The position numbers were made by a program, and so were the translations under genes. Below, in pieces: positions 15,379-24,892 of a DNA stretch of 64,000 nucleotides. The notes under the pieces are model-generated. The model saw only the letters and a list, made by a program, of their open reading frames with translations, was not told the DNA's origin and ran no database searches. This DNA comes from Oscillospiraceae bacterium (GTDB lineage Bacteria; Bacillota; Clostridia; Oscillospirales; Oscillospiraceae): contig CAJTFN010000001.1 in NCBI GenBank assembly GCA_910575815.1, positions 428,507-492,506 on the forward strand, in the 5' to 3' direction. Every line of letters begins with the position of its first letter. Position 1 is the first letter of the stretch.

Positions 15379-17065
15379 ATTTCTTGAAGCTGTCCTTCAA
15401 GCTGACGCTCCGGTTGAACACCAGGTGTCCCGGGGCGCTGTCCTTGCTGTCCAGGCAGAAGTAACCCTGCCGCAGGAACTGGAAGTTCGCCGGGGCCTTC
15501 GCCTCCGCCAGGGAGGCTTCTACCTTGCAGCCCGTCAGCACCTCCAGGGAGTTGGGGTTCAGGCACTCGATGAAATCCTTGTCGGCGGCGTCGGGGTTCT
15601 CGTCGGAGAAGAGATTGTCATAGAGCCGGACCTCCGCGTCCACGGCGGTGGCGGCGTCCACCCAGTGGATCGTCGCGCCCTTGACCTTCCGTCCGTCGGC
15701 GGGGTCGCCGCCCCGGCTCTCCGGGTCGTACTCGCAGAGAATCTCCGTCACGTTCCCCGCCGCGTCCTTCACGCAGCCGGTACAGCGGATCAGGTAGGCC
15801 CCCTTCAAGCGGCACTCCGGGCCGCCGGGATAGAGGCGCTTGTACTTGGGCACAGGCGTTTCCAGGAAGTCCTCCGCCTCCACCCAGAGGGTGCGGGAGA
15901 AGGGAACCTCCCGGGAGCCGGCGGCGGGGTCCACGGGATTATTCTCCACAGTGACGGTTTCTGTCTTTCCCTCTGGATAGTTGGTCACCGTCAGCTTTAC
16001 GGGCCGCAGCACCGCCATAACCCGCTCCGCGATGGCGTTCAGGTCCTCCCGGAGGCAGTGCTCCAAAAAGCCGTACTCCACCACGTTGGCGGATTTGGCA
16101 ACGCCGATGCGTTCGCAGAAATTCCGGATGGACCGGGGGGTATAGCCCCGGCGGCGGAGGCCGCAGAGGGTGGGCATCCGGGGATCGTCCCAGCCGGAGA
16201 CCCGGCCCTCCTCCACCAGGCGGCGGAGCTTGCGCTTGCTCATGACGGTGTGGTCGATGCCGAGGCGGGCGAATTCGATCTGCCGGGGCTTGGCGGGCAG
16301 ATCGCAGTTCTCCACCACCCAGTTGTATAAAGGCCGATGGGCCTCAAATTCCAGAGAGCAGAGGGAATGGGTGATGCCCTCCAGAGCGTCCTGGATGGGG
16401 TGGGCAAAGTCGTACATGGGATAGATGCACCACGTGTTCCCGTGGCGATGGTGAGGCAGGTGGTTGATCCGGTAAAGCACCGGGTCCCGCATGTTGAAGT
16501 TGCCGCTGTTAAGGTCGATCTTGGCCCGGAGGGTCATGGCCCCGTCGGGGAATTCGCCCGCCCGCATCCGGCGGAAGAGATCCAGACTTTCCTCCATGGG
16601 GCGGTCCCGATAGGGGCTCCGGGCGGGGACGCCCACGCCGCCCCGGTACTCCTTGAATTCCTCCGGAGTCAGCTGGCAGACGTAGGCCAGGCCCTTTTTG
16701 ATAAGGCCCTCCGCCTGACGGTAGTCCTCTTCGAAATAGTCGGAGCCAAAGAAGAAGCGGTCCCCCCAGTCAAAGCCCAGCCAGTGGATGTCCTCTTTGA
16801 TGGCCTCCACGAATTCCTCGTCCTCCTTGGTGGGGTTCGTGTCGTCCATGCGGAGGTTGCACAATCCTCCGTACTTCTCGGCGGTGCCGAAGTCGATGGT
16901 CAGGGCCTTGCAGTGGCCGATGTGGAGGTAGCCGTTGGGCTCCGGGGGGAAGCGGGTGTGAACTGTCATGCCCTCGTACTGCCCGCCGGGAGCCACGTCT
17001 TCCTCGATAAACGCGTGGATAAAGTTCCGGCTTTCCAATTCCGGGGCCTTGATTTCGTCTGCCAT
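15377..17065 (-). CDS. glnS: Glutaminyl-tRNA synthetase
   Basis: 562 residues from the ATG at 17065, with GGAGGA seven bases upstream. It charges tRNA-Gln with glutamine in the cytoplasm. Class I signatures are present: the HIGH-type motif in PEPNGYLHIGHCKA and the KMSKS-type motif VMSKRKL. The C-terminal third is the two-barrel anticodon-binding region. The length matches the bacterial family (about 550). Many Gram-positives lack GlnRS and use GatCAB instead; its presence fits several gut Clostridia. It is monocistronic, with a consensus promoter at 17103-17131 and a bidirectional terminator overlapping its stop region. Confidence 0.97.
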   Translation of the reverse strand: MADEIKAPELESRNFIHAFIEEDVAPGGQYEGMTVHTRFPPEPNGYLHIGHCKALTIDFGTAEKYGGLCNLRMDDTNPTKEDEEFVEAIKEDIHWLGFDWGDRFFFGSDYFEEDYRQAEGLIKKGLAYVCQLTPEEFKEYRGGVGVPARSPYRDRPMEESLDLFRRMRAGEFPDGAMTLRAKIDLNSGNFNMRDPVLYRINHLPHHRHGNTWCIYPMYDFAHPIQDALEGITHSLCSLEFEAHRPLYNWVVENCDLPAKPRQIEFARLGIDHTVMSKRKLRRLVEEGRVSGWDDPRMPTLCGLRRRGYTPRSIRNFCERIGVAKSANVVEYGFLEHCLREDLNAIAERVMAVLRPVKLTVTNYPEGKTETVTVENNPVDPAAGSREVPFSRTLWVEAEDFLETPVPKYKRLYPGGPECRLKGAYLIRCTGCVKDAAGNVTEILCEYDPESRGGDPADGRKVKGATIHWVDAATAVDAEVRLYDNLFSDENPDAADKDFIECLNPNSLEVLTGCKVEASLAEAKAPANFQFLRQGYFCLDSKDSAPGHLVFNRSVSLKDSFKK

Positions 17066-17102
17066 AGCGAAGTCCTCCAAAAACTCAATAAAATGACAAT
17101 TC

Positions 17103-17131
17103 ATTATACAGGACCGGTGGCGGGATTGCAA
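17103..17131 (-). promoter_or_regulatory. Sigma-A promoter of glnS
   Basis: Minus strand TTGCAA (17126-17131), 17-base spacer, TATAAT (17103-17108). The short leader (about 35 bases) leaves no room for a T-box. Confidence 0.8.
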
Positions 17132-17200
17132 GTCCTTTTCAGGACGAGGCGTGCCGGGAAAAATCTCGGATTACACGGGCCGCGGGTGAGGGCGCGGTCT

Positions 17201-17233
17201 GCTAAAGGTCCCCTGCCTTCCGGCAGGGGACCT
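17201..17233 (-). terminator. Terminator of the SLH/M60 operon
   Basis: AGGTCCCCTGCC (17206-17217) and GGCAGGGGACCT (17222-17233) with a four-base loop; on the minus strand TTTAGC follows. Short T-tract but a very strong stem. Confidence 0.7.
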
Positions 17234-17248
17234 CCTGAATGTGAATGC

Positions 17249-18499
17249 TCAGAGAACATTTTGCATAAACCGGGTGAGAATCACCGCCGCCTGGGCCCGG
17301 GTGGCGTTCCCGGCGGGGGCCAGCCGGTCGGCGCTGACGCCGTTGATGAGCCCCGCCGCCGTGGCCCAGCGAAGGGGAGTCACCGCGTAAGAGGCAATTT
17401 GTCCCGCGTCGATAAAAGCGCTGAGGTCCGCCTCCCCGGAGACGTTCCGGCCCTTGTAGGAGGCGTAGCGGTGGAGAAACGCCGCCAGCTGTTCCCGGGT
17501 AATCAACTGGTTGGGGCGGAAGGTGCCGTCATTGTAGCCGTTGACAATGCCGCTGGCCGAGGCCCAGGCGACGGCGGAGGCGTAGTAGGCCGTGGGCGCC
17601 ACGTCGGTGAAGAGGGCGGTCCCGGCGGCGGGGGAGCCCTCCAGCCGGTAAAGGATGGCTACGATCATGCCCCGGGTGGTGGGAGAGCTGGGGGTGAAGG
17701 TGGTGGCGGTGGTGCCGTTCATCAGCCCCGCCTCGAAAATATAGCGTACCGCGTCATAGCACCAGTCCCCCGGGGCCACGTCCAGGAAGGGCAGCCCGCC
17801 GCCCTGAACAAAGGAGGCCAACACCTCCACGTCCGAGGCGGGCATGGGGAAGGTATAGCGGTTCAGCCCATCCCGGCTCAGGGAGACCTCCCGGTTCCGG
17901 GCGTCTTTCGCGGTGATGGCGGAGAGGGCGTACCCGGCGTCCGGGGCAACGGAGAGGGTCACCGTCTCTCCCTCCTTGGCCCCGGTGGGCCGGACGGTGA
18001 CGGTGCCGTGGTCCGATGGGAGAATGTGCACCCGGTAGGGGGCACCGGCGCTGCTGTCCGGACGGTCTGCGGACAGGGGAACCCGGCCGTCGGTCAGGGC
18101 TTTCAGATTCCGGTCCAGAAGGAGCAGGTCCGCACGGGCAGGCAGCTCCGGCCGTCCCTCCAGGTCCAGGGTCCCCAGGAACAGGCTCTTGCCCTCCAAG
18201 GGGGCCTCCTCCGCCACCAGGTAGACGGTGACGCTGGTCTCGTTCCGCCCGGTCTCCAGATGGCAGTCCGGGCTGTAGACGTCCCGCTGAGCCGGGGTGA
18301 AGGAGGCCCTGGAGAGCTCGCCCTCCAGAACCAGCTCCAGCTGGAGGGCGTAGATCTCCTCCTCCAGTCCCTCCAGGGTCAATCGGACGCCGTCTCCGGT
18401 CTGCTGATAGCGAAGGGTCAGGCGCTGGGACTCCGCCGCCGAGACCGGCAGGCAGCTGAGCAGGCACAAGGCCAGAAGGCCGCACAAAAAACGCTTCAT
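17249..18499 (-). CDS. SLH-domain cell-surface protein with a cohesin-like N-terminal domain
   Basis: 416 residues from the ATG at 18499, which overlaps the stop of the M60 gene (ATGA). A signal peptide (MKRFLCGLLALCLLSCLPVSAA) comes first. A beta-rich domain follows (about 25-170: segments YALQLELVLEGELS and SLFLGTLDLEGRPELP) whose layout resembles a cohesin, though I cannot prove it. Next is an InlB-B-like repeat (about 175-255: GTVTVRPTGAKEGETVTLSV). Three S-layer homology repeats (about 260-416) complete it, with typical FTDVAP, WASASGIVNGYNDGTFRPN and ITREQLAAFLHRYA. SLH repeats bind pyruvylated wall polymers and fix proteins to the surface. Coupling to an exported peptidase with a dockerin-like module suggests it anchors that enzyme. 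Confidence 0.88.
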   Translation of the reverse strand: MKRFLCGLLALCLLSCLPVSAAESQRLTLRYQQTGDGVRLTLEGLEEEIYALQLELVLEGELSRASFTPAQRDVYSPDCHLETGRNETSVTVYLVAEEAPLEGKSLFLGTLDLEGRPELPARADLLLLDRNLKALTDGRVPLSADRPDSSAGAPYRVHILPSDHGTVTVRPTGAKEGETVTLSVAPDAGYALSAITAKDARNREVSLSRDGLNRYTFPMPASDVEVLASFVQGGGLPFLDVAPGDWCYDAVRYIFEAGLMNGTTATTFTPSSPTTRGMIVAILYRLEGSPAAGTALFTDVAPTAYYASAVAWASASGIVNGYNDGTFRPNQLITREQLAAFLHRYASYKGRNVSGEADLSAFIDAGQIASYAVTPLRWATAAGLINGVSADRLAPAGNATRAQAAVILTRFMQNVL

Positions 18500-21400
18500 T
18501 CGCCTTCCTCCAATACGATCATCGGCAGGTCCGTCCCGCCGGGGGTGTGAATCCAAAGGGTCTCCGCCGTCACCCGCTGGTCGTCCGGCAGGGTGGGCTG
18601 GTTTGTCCGGGAGAGCACCGCCCTCATCTGGGCGGGCAGGAGGCTGGCGTTGTTGCACGCGCTAGCCTCCCCCTGAAGGGCTGCTTCCTGCTGGACATCG
18701 GGAATAAAGATGAACAGGCCGTCGCTGATGTCGCAGACCTTGCCGTCGGCGGGCACCTCGGCAAAGAGCAGGGCCTTGCCTGCCAGCCAGCGGGACTCAG
18801 TCTCCGTTTTCACCTCGTCGTCGCCGGTGAGGATGGTCCGGTTGAACCGGCCCTCGATCTTCACGGTTTGATAGGCCGGATCTCCCCGGTAGGTGCCGGT
18901 GACAATCAGCGTACCGGCGGGGATAACCTGTCCGGCTTCCGTGCCGTAGCGGTACTCCTTGGCCAGCCGGCCCACGCTGCCCCGCTCTAGGAAGGCCACG
19001 TCGTCTCCGGCGTAGCTGATGAGCTGAGGAATCGCGCTCTCCGGAACGCCGGTGACGGTGACGGTATGGGCGTCATAGGTCCAGATGCGGGTGTCGGTTG
19101 TCTCCGCGTGAGGCTTCTGGAAGTAGGTCAGATAGCTGTTCGCGTCGTCAACCGCCAGGTTTCCGGTTCCGAAGTTGCCGGAGCGGGCGTCGGAGCTGTT
19201 ACCATCCCTGTCCGTGATGGTGACGGTGAAGTCGCTGGGGGTCAGAATTCCCGTCAGCTTCAGGCCGGAGACGGGAGTCTCCTCCTTCATGGTGAAGGTG
19301 ACGGTGCCCCCATTCCGGTCCAGGGTATAGGCGTCCGCCGGAATGGTTTTGTCATAGGCGATCCGCAGCTCCGGGGCCGAGGCTCCTTGGATGTAGTTCC
19401 CCAGGGTGTCATAGGCCCGGACGCTGTAGGTGAAGGTCCGGTGGTTGGCGGAGCCGAGGGTATCCGTGTAGGTCCCTTCCGCCGTGAAGCCGATGGGGAC
19501 GTCGTTGCGGAGAATCTCATAGCCCTGGAGAATGCCCTGGCTGAGGTTGGAGGTGATGGTCAGGCGGACCTGATTGTCCCCCTCCTTCACCGCCTCCAGG
19601 GAGACGGTTCCCTGGCCCGGCGCGATGCCCGCCAGCCGGTCCCGGCGGCTCTGATCGTCCAGGTACCAGAGGGCACGGGTCTCCTCCGGGAGATCCGCCA
19701 GGGCGGCTCGGGTGCTCTCGCTGAGGGTCATGCCCCAGCGGGTGAAGAACTCCGTCAGGTTCCGGTTCGCCACGGCGGAGGCCGTCCGGGCCAGCCGGTC
19801 GGCGTAGGCGGTCTCGCCGCCGAAGTGGGTTCCGGCTTTCCAGGCCTGGAAGAAGCGGTTGTAGAAATCCAGGGGATTGGTTCCGCCGTCATAGGCCAGG
19901 TGGAGCTGCCAGTAGAGGGCCAGCTGGACGAAGACGTCGTTCGAGTCCCCGGGGAGTCCCTGGGCGGTCTTGGTGAAGACAGAGGGGTACTTCCCGCTGT
20001 TCTCCAGCCGGGAGGGGAGGGTGTTCTGCTTCCCGTCATAGGTCTGAACCATCAGGGAGTAGAGGTTGTTGGTAATTTCGGCCTTGCCCAGCTTGTCCAT
20101 GTTATGGCCGATCTCGTGGGCGATGCCCCAGCCAAAGAGACGGTTGGCCCGATCCGTGGAGCCCATGGTTTCGATGGGCTTGCCGCAGACCATGCCGGCG
20201 CAGGAGCCGTAGCCGATGCCGATGTGGTTTCCCGCCGCGTACATGAAGGCACCGGTGAACATCTGCATGCAGCGGATGTTCTGGCGGGTCTGCATGTCGT
20301 TCAGGGCGTATGTGTTGTCAATGCCCTGGGTGGTCTTGCAGATGTGCATAAGGTCCTCCCAGGCCAGAATGGCCTGGCGCAGGGTCTCTATACGCTCGTC
20401 TCTTCCCCGGCCCGCGCCCTGAAGCGCCGCGCCGGCGGGCAGGGAGAGAAGCATGGTGGGGGTGGAAATCTCCGTGACGTTGAGGCAGTTGGTGGTCTGG
20501 GTGGCGGCGCTGAGCTTCAGGCCGGAGACGTAAGCGTCCAGCTCGTCCACATAGCGTCCCAGGAGATCCTGCCTCTGGCCGGCGGTGAGGGTGTGCCAGT
20601 CCGCCGCTTCCAGCACCGGAATGTCGGTGGCCCGGCGGATGTGGAGGCGGACGTTCTGGGGGTTGCTCCCGCCGTAGGTCAGGTAGAGGCTGCCGCCTCT
20701 GGGGGTATTCTGGCTGCCGATCTGAGGTATGGTAAGCACGTTCCGTCCATTGGACAGGGTGCCGATGGTTGCCTTCCACGCGGAGGCCTCGGCGTTAAAC
20801 TGGCTGGCGTAAACCGTCAGCTTCTGGCCCTCCGGGATGCCGGAGGCGTAGATGGTAATCTCCTGTCCGGCGTTGGCGGCTGCCCCCAGAGGCTGGAGGT
20901 CGCTGCCGCCCTGGGCGTACTTCTGCCCGTCATGCCCGCCGTTCCGGGAGTCCACCTCCTCCAGCACCACGCCGGAGGAGCTCCCGCCGCGGAGGAGCTC
21001 CTCCGCCAGGGCCAGTTCGTCCGCCAGGGCGTCCAGGTCCAGGTAGTAGTTCCCCTCGTCGCCGTTCAGGCGCTGGCGCAGGCCGTCGATCTCCGCCTGT
21101 GTGACGCCGGGGCGCAGAGAGGTCCGGAGCTCGTCGGAGAAGAGGCCGGCAATGTTGTCCGGCAGGCAGCGGGCGGGATCGTATTCCATGAACATCAGCT
21201 CCGACAGGCTCACCGCCGTATAAGCCACCTGCTCGATGGTGACGGCGATTTTCACCACGTCGGTAACGGGCTCAAAGGGCAGCACGGCGAACTTGGTGAC
21301 GGCGGGATGATTCCGCACAGCCTGCCAGGTGTTGTGATCCGAGCCGCTGCCGCCCTGGAGCGGATTGGGGGATACCAGGGTGCCGGGGCCGGTCAGGTCG

Positions 21401-23382
21401 TCCCCTTGCCGCCAGACCGTGACGGTGTAGAGCCGCAGATTGGATGGGTAGCTGCCCTCCAGCCGGGGAACCCAGATGACGCTGCTGAGGTCCACAGGCC
21501 GGTTGAAGGTGGCCAGGACCTGCTTGTTGTCCCACCAGTTGCCGTCGTCGTAGGAGTGGGAGGTCCAGTGGGTGCTGAAATCGCCGTCGGCCATGAATTC
21601 CGGCTGGAAGGGCTTGCTGGCCGGATAAGTATTGGAGACGTTTTTGGGGTTGGCCAGCCACACCTGGTCGATGTCCTGCCAGTCCAGCACGCCGGCGGTG
21701 GGGATTCCCTCCGGACGGGAGTAGTCCACCGCGGCAGGGGTGCCCAAGGCGGTCCGGGAGTAACCGCTGACGCCTACGCTGTTCCCCGCCGTGACGCAGA
21801 CGGCGTAGGTGACGCCGTTGGTCAGTTCGGTGATGGTGGTGTTGGTCTTGCTGAGGCGGCCGTCCCACTGGCGGAAGTCGCCGGTGCCGTCCTCCTTGTA
21901 CCAGACCTCGTAGAAGGTGGCGTTTTCAGCGGCCTTCCAGGAGACCGACAGGGCGCCGTCCAGCTCGCTGAGATGAACCATGTCCGGGGCGCTGGGGGCC
22001 CTGGCGGGCTGAGGCGTGGCCGCCACGGGCTCGCAGGCGGTTCCCGTCCAGGCACCGTCCACCGGGGTGACGGTGAAGAGATAGGTTTTCAGGTTTTCCA
22101 GCCCCGTAATCTCCGCCCGGGGCACGTCTACCCACAGGGACCTGGGGCTTCCGCCGCTGCCCTGGAGCCAGTAGTCCACCCGGTAGCCGGAGACATTGGG
22201 CAGTTCCCTCCAGCGAAGGCTGACCTGCTCGCTGCCGGCGGTGGCGGTGAGGTTCCGGACCTGGTTGTTTTGGGCGGAGGGAATCTCCGGCACCACTTCC
22301 CGGAGGAACTGGATGGACTCCACGGTGGTATAGCCGCCGCCCTCGGTGCGGGTGACGGTGACGGTGATCTCCTTCACCGCCACCCGGCGGCCCAGAGAGA
22401 TGGTGACCACGCTGCTGCCCTCCTTGGGGCCGATAGCCCGGATCCCTTGGGGCAGGGAGAGGTCAAAGGGGATGGACTCCCCGGTGCCGTCGGCGTACTC
22501 CACGGCGACGGAACCGGCCTCCATGGCGCCGGGCCCCTGGGGGGAGATGATTTGAATCTCCTCCATGTCCACCGGCTGGGAAAGGGACACGGAGAAGGCC
22601 AGGGGTCCCTCTCCGGCGGAGAGGGTCACCGGCTGGCCGCCACTGCGGAACAGATCCTCCAGAGTGCCGGAGATCAGCTGCGTTTTGCCCTCCAGCTGGA
22701 CGCTTTCCACCGGCGGGGCCAACAGATTGGTGCTCAGGACTTCCGGCTGGCCCCCGGCGTTGAGATTCCGGGAGAGGTAGGTCAGGTCGTAGAGGTCGAT
22801 GACGCCGTCGCCGTTGAGGTCATAGCGTTCCAGGTCCCGGCGGCCGTCGGAGCCCAGGGCCTGGGACAGATCCTCCCGGTCCCGGGTGGTGACCCGGCCG
22901 TCGCCGTTGACGTCGCCCAGGGTGAAGGAGGCGTCGGAGGTTCCCAGGATGACGTGCTGGGAGCACTCCAGAAGGGACAGCTCCTGGCGGCAGGAGGCAA
23001 AGCCGGTTCCGGTAAATTCCAGGACATAGGCTCCCTGGGGCAGGTCGGAGACCGTCAGGTCCAAAAAGCCCGGCCACCGGCCGCCGCTCAAAGCGCCGCC
23101 GTCCGGATTCCGGAGGGACACAGCGGCGGGATAGCCCCCCAGAAGGGCGCTCTCGTCCTCCTCCGTCAGGGGGATGGTGCCCAGAGAGCGGCCATCCTGA
23201 AACAGCTCCGCCTGAATATCCCGGTCCTGTAAGGCTTCCAGACTCTGGGGATAGTCGATCCGCAGTGTGGCGGAGACGGAGCCGGTTTCCGAACCGAAGG
23301 GCAGAGCCCGGGCGGCGGGCAGGCCAGGCAGCAGCAGGGCCCCGGCCAGCAGCAGGGATACGAGTCGTTGTCTGATACGCAT
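18496..23382 (-). CDS. Large exported M60-family metallopeptidase with dockerin-like, FN3 and discoidin-like modules
   Basis: 1628 residues with a signal peptide (MRIRQRLVSLLLAGALLLPG). The HEIGH zinc motif (His1089, Glu1090, His1093) is followed by Glu1102 in EITNNLYSL, the pattern of M60/enhancin-like gluzincins that act on mucins and other glycoproteins. Order of modules: N-terminal beta domain; dockerin-type calcium repeats at about 157-168 (DVNGDGRVTTRD) and 188-199 (DLNGDGVIDLYD), 31 residues apart; a beta domain; two FN3 domains (about 370-550); a discoidin/F5-8C-like domain (about 560-690); linker; M60 catalytic region (about 880-1230); then an FN3-like and other beta domains. It likely degrades host glycoproteins outside the cell. 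It is first in an operon with the SLH protein; promoter at 23448-23476. Confidence 0.9.
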   Translation of the reverse strand: MRIRQRLVSLLLAGALLLPGLPAARALPFGSETGSVSATLRIDYPQSLEALQDRDIQAELFQDGRSLGTIPLTEEDESALLGGYPAAVSLRNPDGGALSGGRWPGFLDLTVSDLPQGAYVLEFTGTGFASCRQELSLLECSQHVILGTSDASFTLGDVNGDGRVTTRDREDLSQALGSDGRRDLERYDLNGDGVIDLYDLTYLSRNLNAGGQPEVLSTNLLAPPVESVQLEGKTQLISGTLEDLFRSGGQPVTLSAGEGPLAFSVSLSQPVDMEEIQIISPQGPGAMEAGSVAVEYADGTGESIPFDLSLPQGIRAIGPKEGSSVVTISLGRRVAVKEITVTVTRTEGGGYTTVESIQFLREVVPEIPSAQNNQVRNLTATAGSEQVSLRWRELPNVSGYRVDYWLQGSGGSPRSLWVDVPRAEITGLENLKTYLFTVTPVDGAWTGTACEPVAATPQPARAPSAPDMVHLSELDGALSVSWKAAENATFYEVWYKEDGTGDFRQWDGRLSKTNTTITELTNGVTYAVCVTAGNSVGVSGYSRTALGTPAAVDYSRPEGIPTAGVLDWQDIDQVWLANPKNVSNTYPASKPFQPEFMADGDFSTHWTSHSYDDGNWWDNKQVLATFNRPVDLSSVIWVPRLEGSYPSNLRLYTVTVWRQGDDLTGPGTLVSPNPLQGGSGSDHNTWQAVRNHPAVTKFAVLPFEPVTDVVKIAVTIEQVAYTAVSLSELMFMEYDPARCLPDNIAGLFSDELRTSLRPGVTQAEIDGLRQRLNGDEGNYYLDLDALADELALAEELLRGGSSSGVVLEEVDSRNGGHDGQKYAQGGSDLQPLGAAANAGQEITIYASGIPEGQKLTVYASQFNAEASAWKATIGTLSNGRNVLTIPQIGSQNTPRGGSLYLTYGGSNPQNVRLHIRRATDIPVLEAADWHTLTAGQRQDLLGRYVDELDAYVSGLKLSAATQTTNCLNVTEISTPTMLLSLPAGAALQGAGRGRDERIETLRQAILAWEDLMHICKTTQGIDNTYALNDMQTRQNIRCMQMFTGAFMYAAGNHIGIGYGSCAGMVCGKPIETMGSTDRANRLFGWGIAHEIGHNMDKLGKAEITNNLYSLMVQTYDGKQNTLPSRLENSGKYPSVFTKTAQGLPGDSNDVFVQLALYWQLHLAYDGGTNPLDFYNRFFQAWKAGTHFGGETAYADRLARTASAVANRNLTEFFTRWGMTLSESTRAALADLPEETRALWYLDDQSRRDRLAGIAPGQGTVSLEAVKEGDNQVRLTITSNLSQGILQGYEILRNDVPIGFTAEGTYTDTLGSANHRTFTYSVRAYDTLGNYIQGASAPELRIAYDKTIPADAYTLDRNGGTVTFTMKEETPVSGLKLTGILTPSDFTVTITDRDGNSSDARSGNFGTGNLAVDDANSYLTYFQKPHAETTDTRIWTYDAHTVTVTGVPESAIPQLISYAGDDVAFLERGSVGRLAKEYRYGTEAGQVIPAGTLIVTGTYRGDPAYQTVKIEGRFNRTILTGDDEVKTETESRWLAGKALLFAEVPADGKVCDISDGLFIFIPDVQQEAALQGEASACNNASLLPAQMRAVLSRTNQPTLPDDQRVTAETLWIHTPGGTDLPMIVLEEGE

Positions 23383-23447
23383 AGGCGGTGTCCTCTCTTT
23401 TCTCTGTCCGGGGCGGGAATCGCCTCGGAAACTGCGATGATGTGGGA

Positions 23448-23476
23448 ATTATAACAAGTTTCCCCAGATGCGTCAA
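23448..23476 (-). promoter_or_regulatory. Sigma-A promoter of the M60/SLH operon
   Basis: Minus strand TTGACG (23471-23476), 17-base spacer, TATAAT (23448-23453), about 65 bases upstream of the ATG at 23382. The rest of the 23383-23702 gap holds only this promoter and the ilvA terminator. Confidence 0.85.
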
Positions 23477-23634
23477 TGGGGAAAGTGGACCGGGAATCGC
23501 CTCGTTGGGCGTCCCCCGGGGTGGGAGGGAATTCCATGGTAAATACGGCCCCGGGCGTTCGCCTCTTTCCCCGGCAAAGGTTCCGCCGGGAGGCGGTCTC
23601 CGGGGCTGCCGTCATCGACGCTTCGAAGGGACGC

Positions 23635-23670
23635 AAAAATCCCCGGCTCCGGCTGGCGCCGGAACCGGGG
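23635..23670 (-). terminator. Terminator of the SSS transporter-ilvA operon
   Basis: CCCCGGCTCCGGC (23641-23653) and GCCGGAACCGGGG (23658-23670) pair with one wobble; on the minus strand ATTTTT follows (23635-23640). Confidence 0.85.
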
Positions 23671-23702
23671 GGTTGTTCGGTGTTCCTTTGGAGAAGAGCG
23701 TC

Positions 23703-24890
23703 TCAGCGCATGAGATAGCCTCTGGACAGCAGCTCCAGCTGTAAGGCCTCCACATGGCGGCTGTCCCGGGTCTCCAGCACCATGGTGACGATGCACGCGC
23801 CCACGTCGGAGTCCTTGTCCTCCCGGTTGTGGTTGACGCTGATGATGTTGGCCCCGCTGTCCGACACCACCTGGAGCATCCGCAGCAGGCTCCCCGGTTT
23901 ATCCTCCACCTTGGTGGTCAGCTCCACCAGACGGCCCGCCTTGGACAGGCCCTTGGTGAGGATGCGTGAGAGGGTGGTAACGTCCACATTGCCTCCGGAG
24001 ACCAGGCAGACGGTTTTGCGCTCCTCGGTGGAGACCTTGTCGAACAGGCAGGCCGCCACGCTGGCGGCTCCGGCGCCCTCGGCCACGGTTTTCTGCTCCT
24101 CCATCAGAGCCAGGATGGCGGAGGCGATCTCATCTTCAGTGACGGTGACCACCTCGTCCACGTACTCCCTGCAAAGGGCGAAGGTCAGGTCCCCAGGGCG
24201 CTTGACGGCGATGCCGTCGGCAATGGTGGCCACGGAGGCCAGCTCCGTGGGTTCCCCGGCGTTGAGGGAGAGGTACATGGACGGCGCGCCCGCCGCCTGA
24301 ACGCCCACCACCCGGCAGGAGGGCTTCCGCTGCTTGATGGCGCAGGCCACACCGCTGATGAGCCCGCCGCCGCCGATGGGGACCACCACCTGCTCCGCCT
24401 CCGGCAGCTGCTCCAGGATCTCCAGGCCGATGGTGCCCTGGCCGGCGATGACCAGGAGGTCGTTGAAGGGATGGGCGAAGGTGTAGCCCTCCTCCTTTTG
24501 AAGGCGCTCCGCCTCCCGGGCGGCGTCGTCATAGACCCCGGGAACCAGCACCACTTGAGCGCCGTAGGCCTTGGTGGCCTCCACCTTGCTGATGGGGGCC
24601 CCGGCGGGCATGCAGATCACCGAGGGGATGCCCAGCTTCGACGCGGAGAGGGCGATGCCCTGGGCGTGGTTTCCCGCGGAGCAGGCGATGACGCCCCGGG
24701 CGGCCTCCTCCGCCGTCAGGGAGCGGATTTTGTTATAGGCTCCCCGGAGCTTGAAGGCCCCGGTGAGCTGGAGATTTTCCGCCTTGATGTACAGGTTTTT
24801 GCCAAGCTTTGGCGCGGGGGTCAGTGGAGTCCGGCGGGCCACGCCCTCCAGCGCCCTCTGGGCGTCCTCCATCATTTCCAAGGTCAGCAT
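23703..24890 (-). CDS. ilvA: Threonine ammonia-lyase (threonine deaminase) with ACT domain
   Basis: 395 residues, ATG at 24890 with AAAGGGG upstream. A PLP enzyme of fold type II that converts threonine to 2-oxobutyrate and ammonia. The cofactor lysine lies in LTGAFKLRGAYNKI, and the phosphate-binding glycine loop is GGGGLISGVA. A single C-terminal ACT domain (from about residue 320: LTTKVEDKPGSLLRML) marks the 400-residue class between the short catabolic TdcB and the long biosynthetic IlvA, so either role is possible. It starts two bases after the stop of an SSS transporter gene and must be co-transcribed with it, which favours a role in using imported amino acids. No other ilv gene is nearby. 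Confidence 0.93.
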   Translation of the reverse strand: MLTLEMMEDAQRALEGVARRTPLTPAPKLGKNLYIKAENLQLTGAFKLRGAYNKIRSLTAEEAARGVIACSAGNHAQGIALSASKLGIPSVICMPAGAPISKVEATKAYGAQVVLVPGVYDDAAREAERLQKEEGYTFAHPFNDLLVIAGQGTIGLEILEQLPEAEQVVVPIGGGGLISGVACAIKQRKPSCRVVGVQAAGAPSMYLSLNAGEPTELASVATIADGIAVKRPGDLTFALCREYVDEVVTVTEDEIASAILALMEEQKTVAEGAGAASVAACLFDKVSTEERKTVCLVSGGNVDVTTLSRILTKGLSKAGRLVELTTKVEDKPGSLLRMLQVVSDSGANIISVNHNREDKDSDVGACIVTMVLETRDSRHVEALQLELLSRGYLMR

Positions 24891-24892
24891 CG

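Noticed and set aside
19066..23232. 1388-codon plus-strand frame opposite the M60 peptidase gene
   Set aside because: It mirrors the real minus-strand gene. High G+C sequence gives long empty frames, and the translation is low-complexity Gly/Val/His/Leu with no domain.
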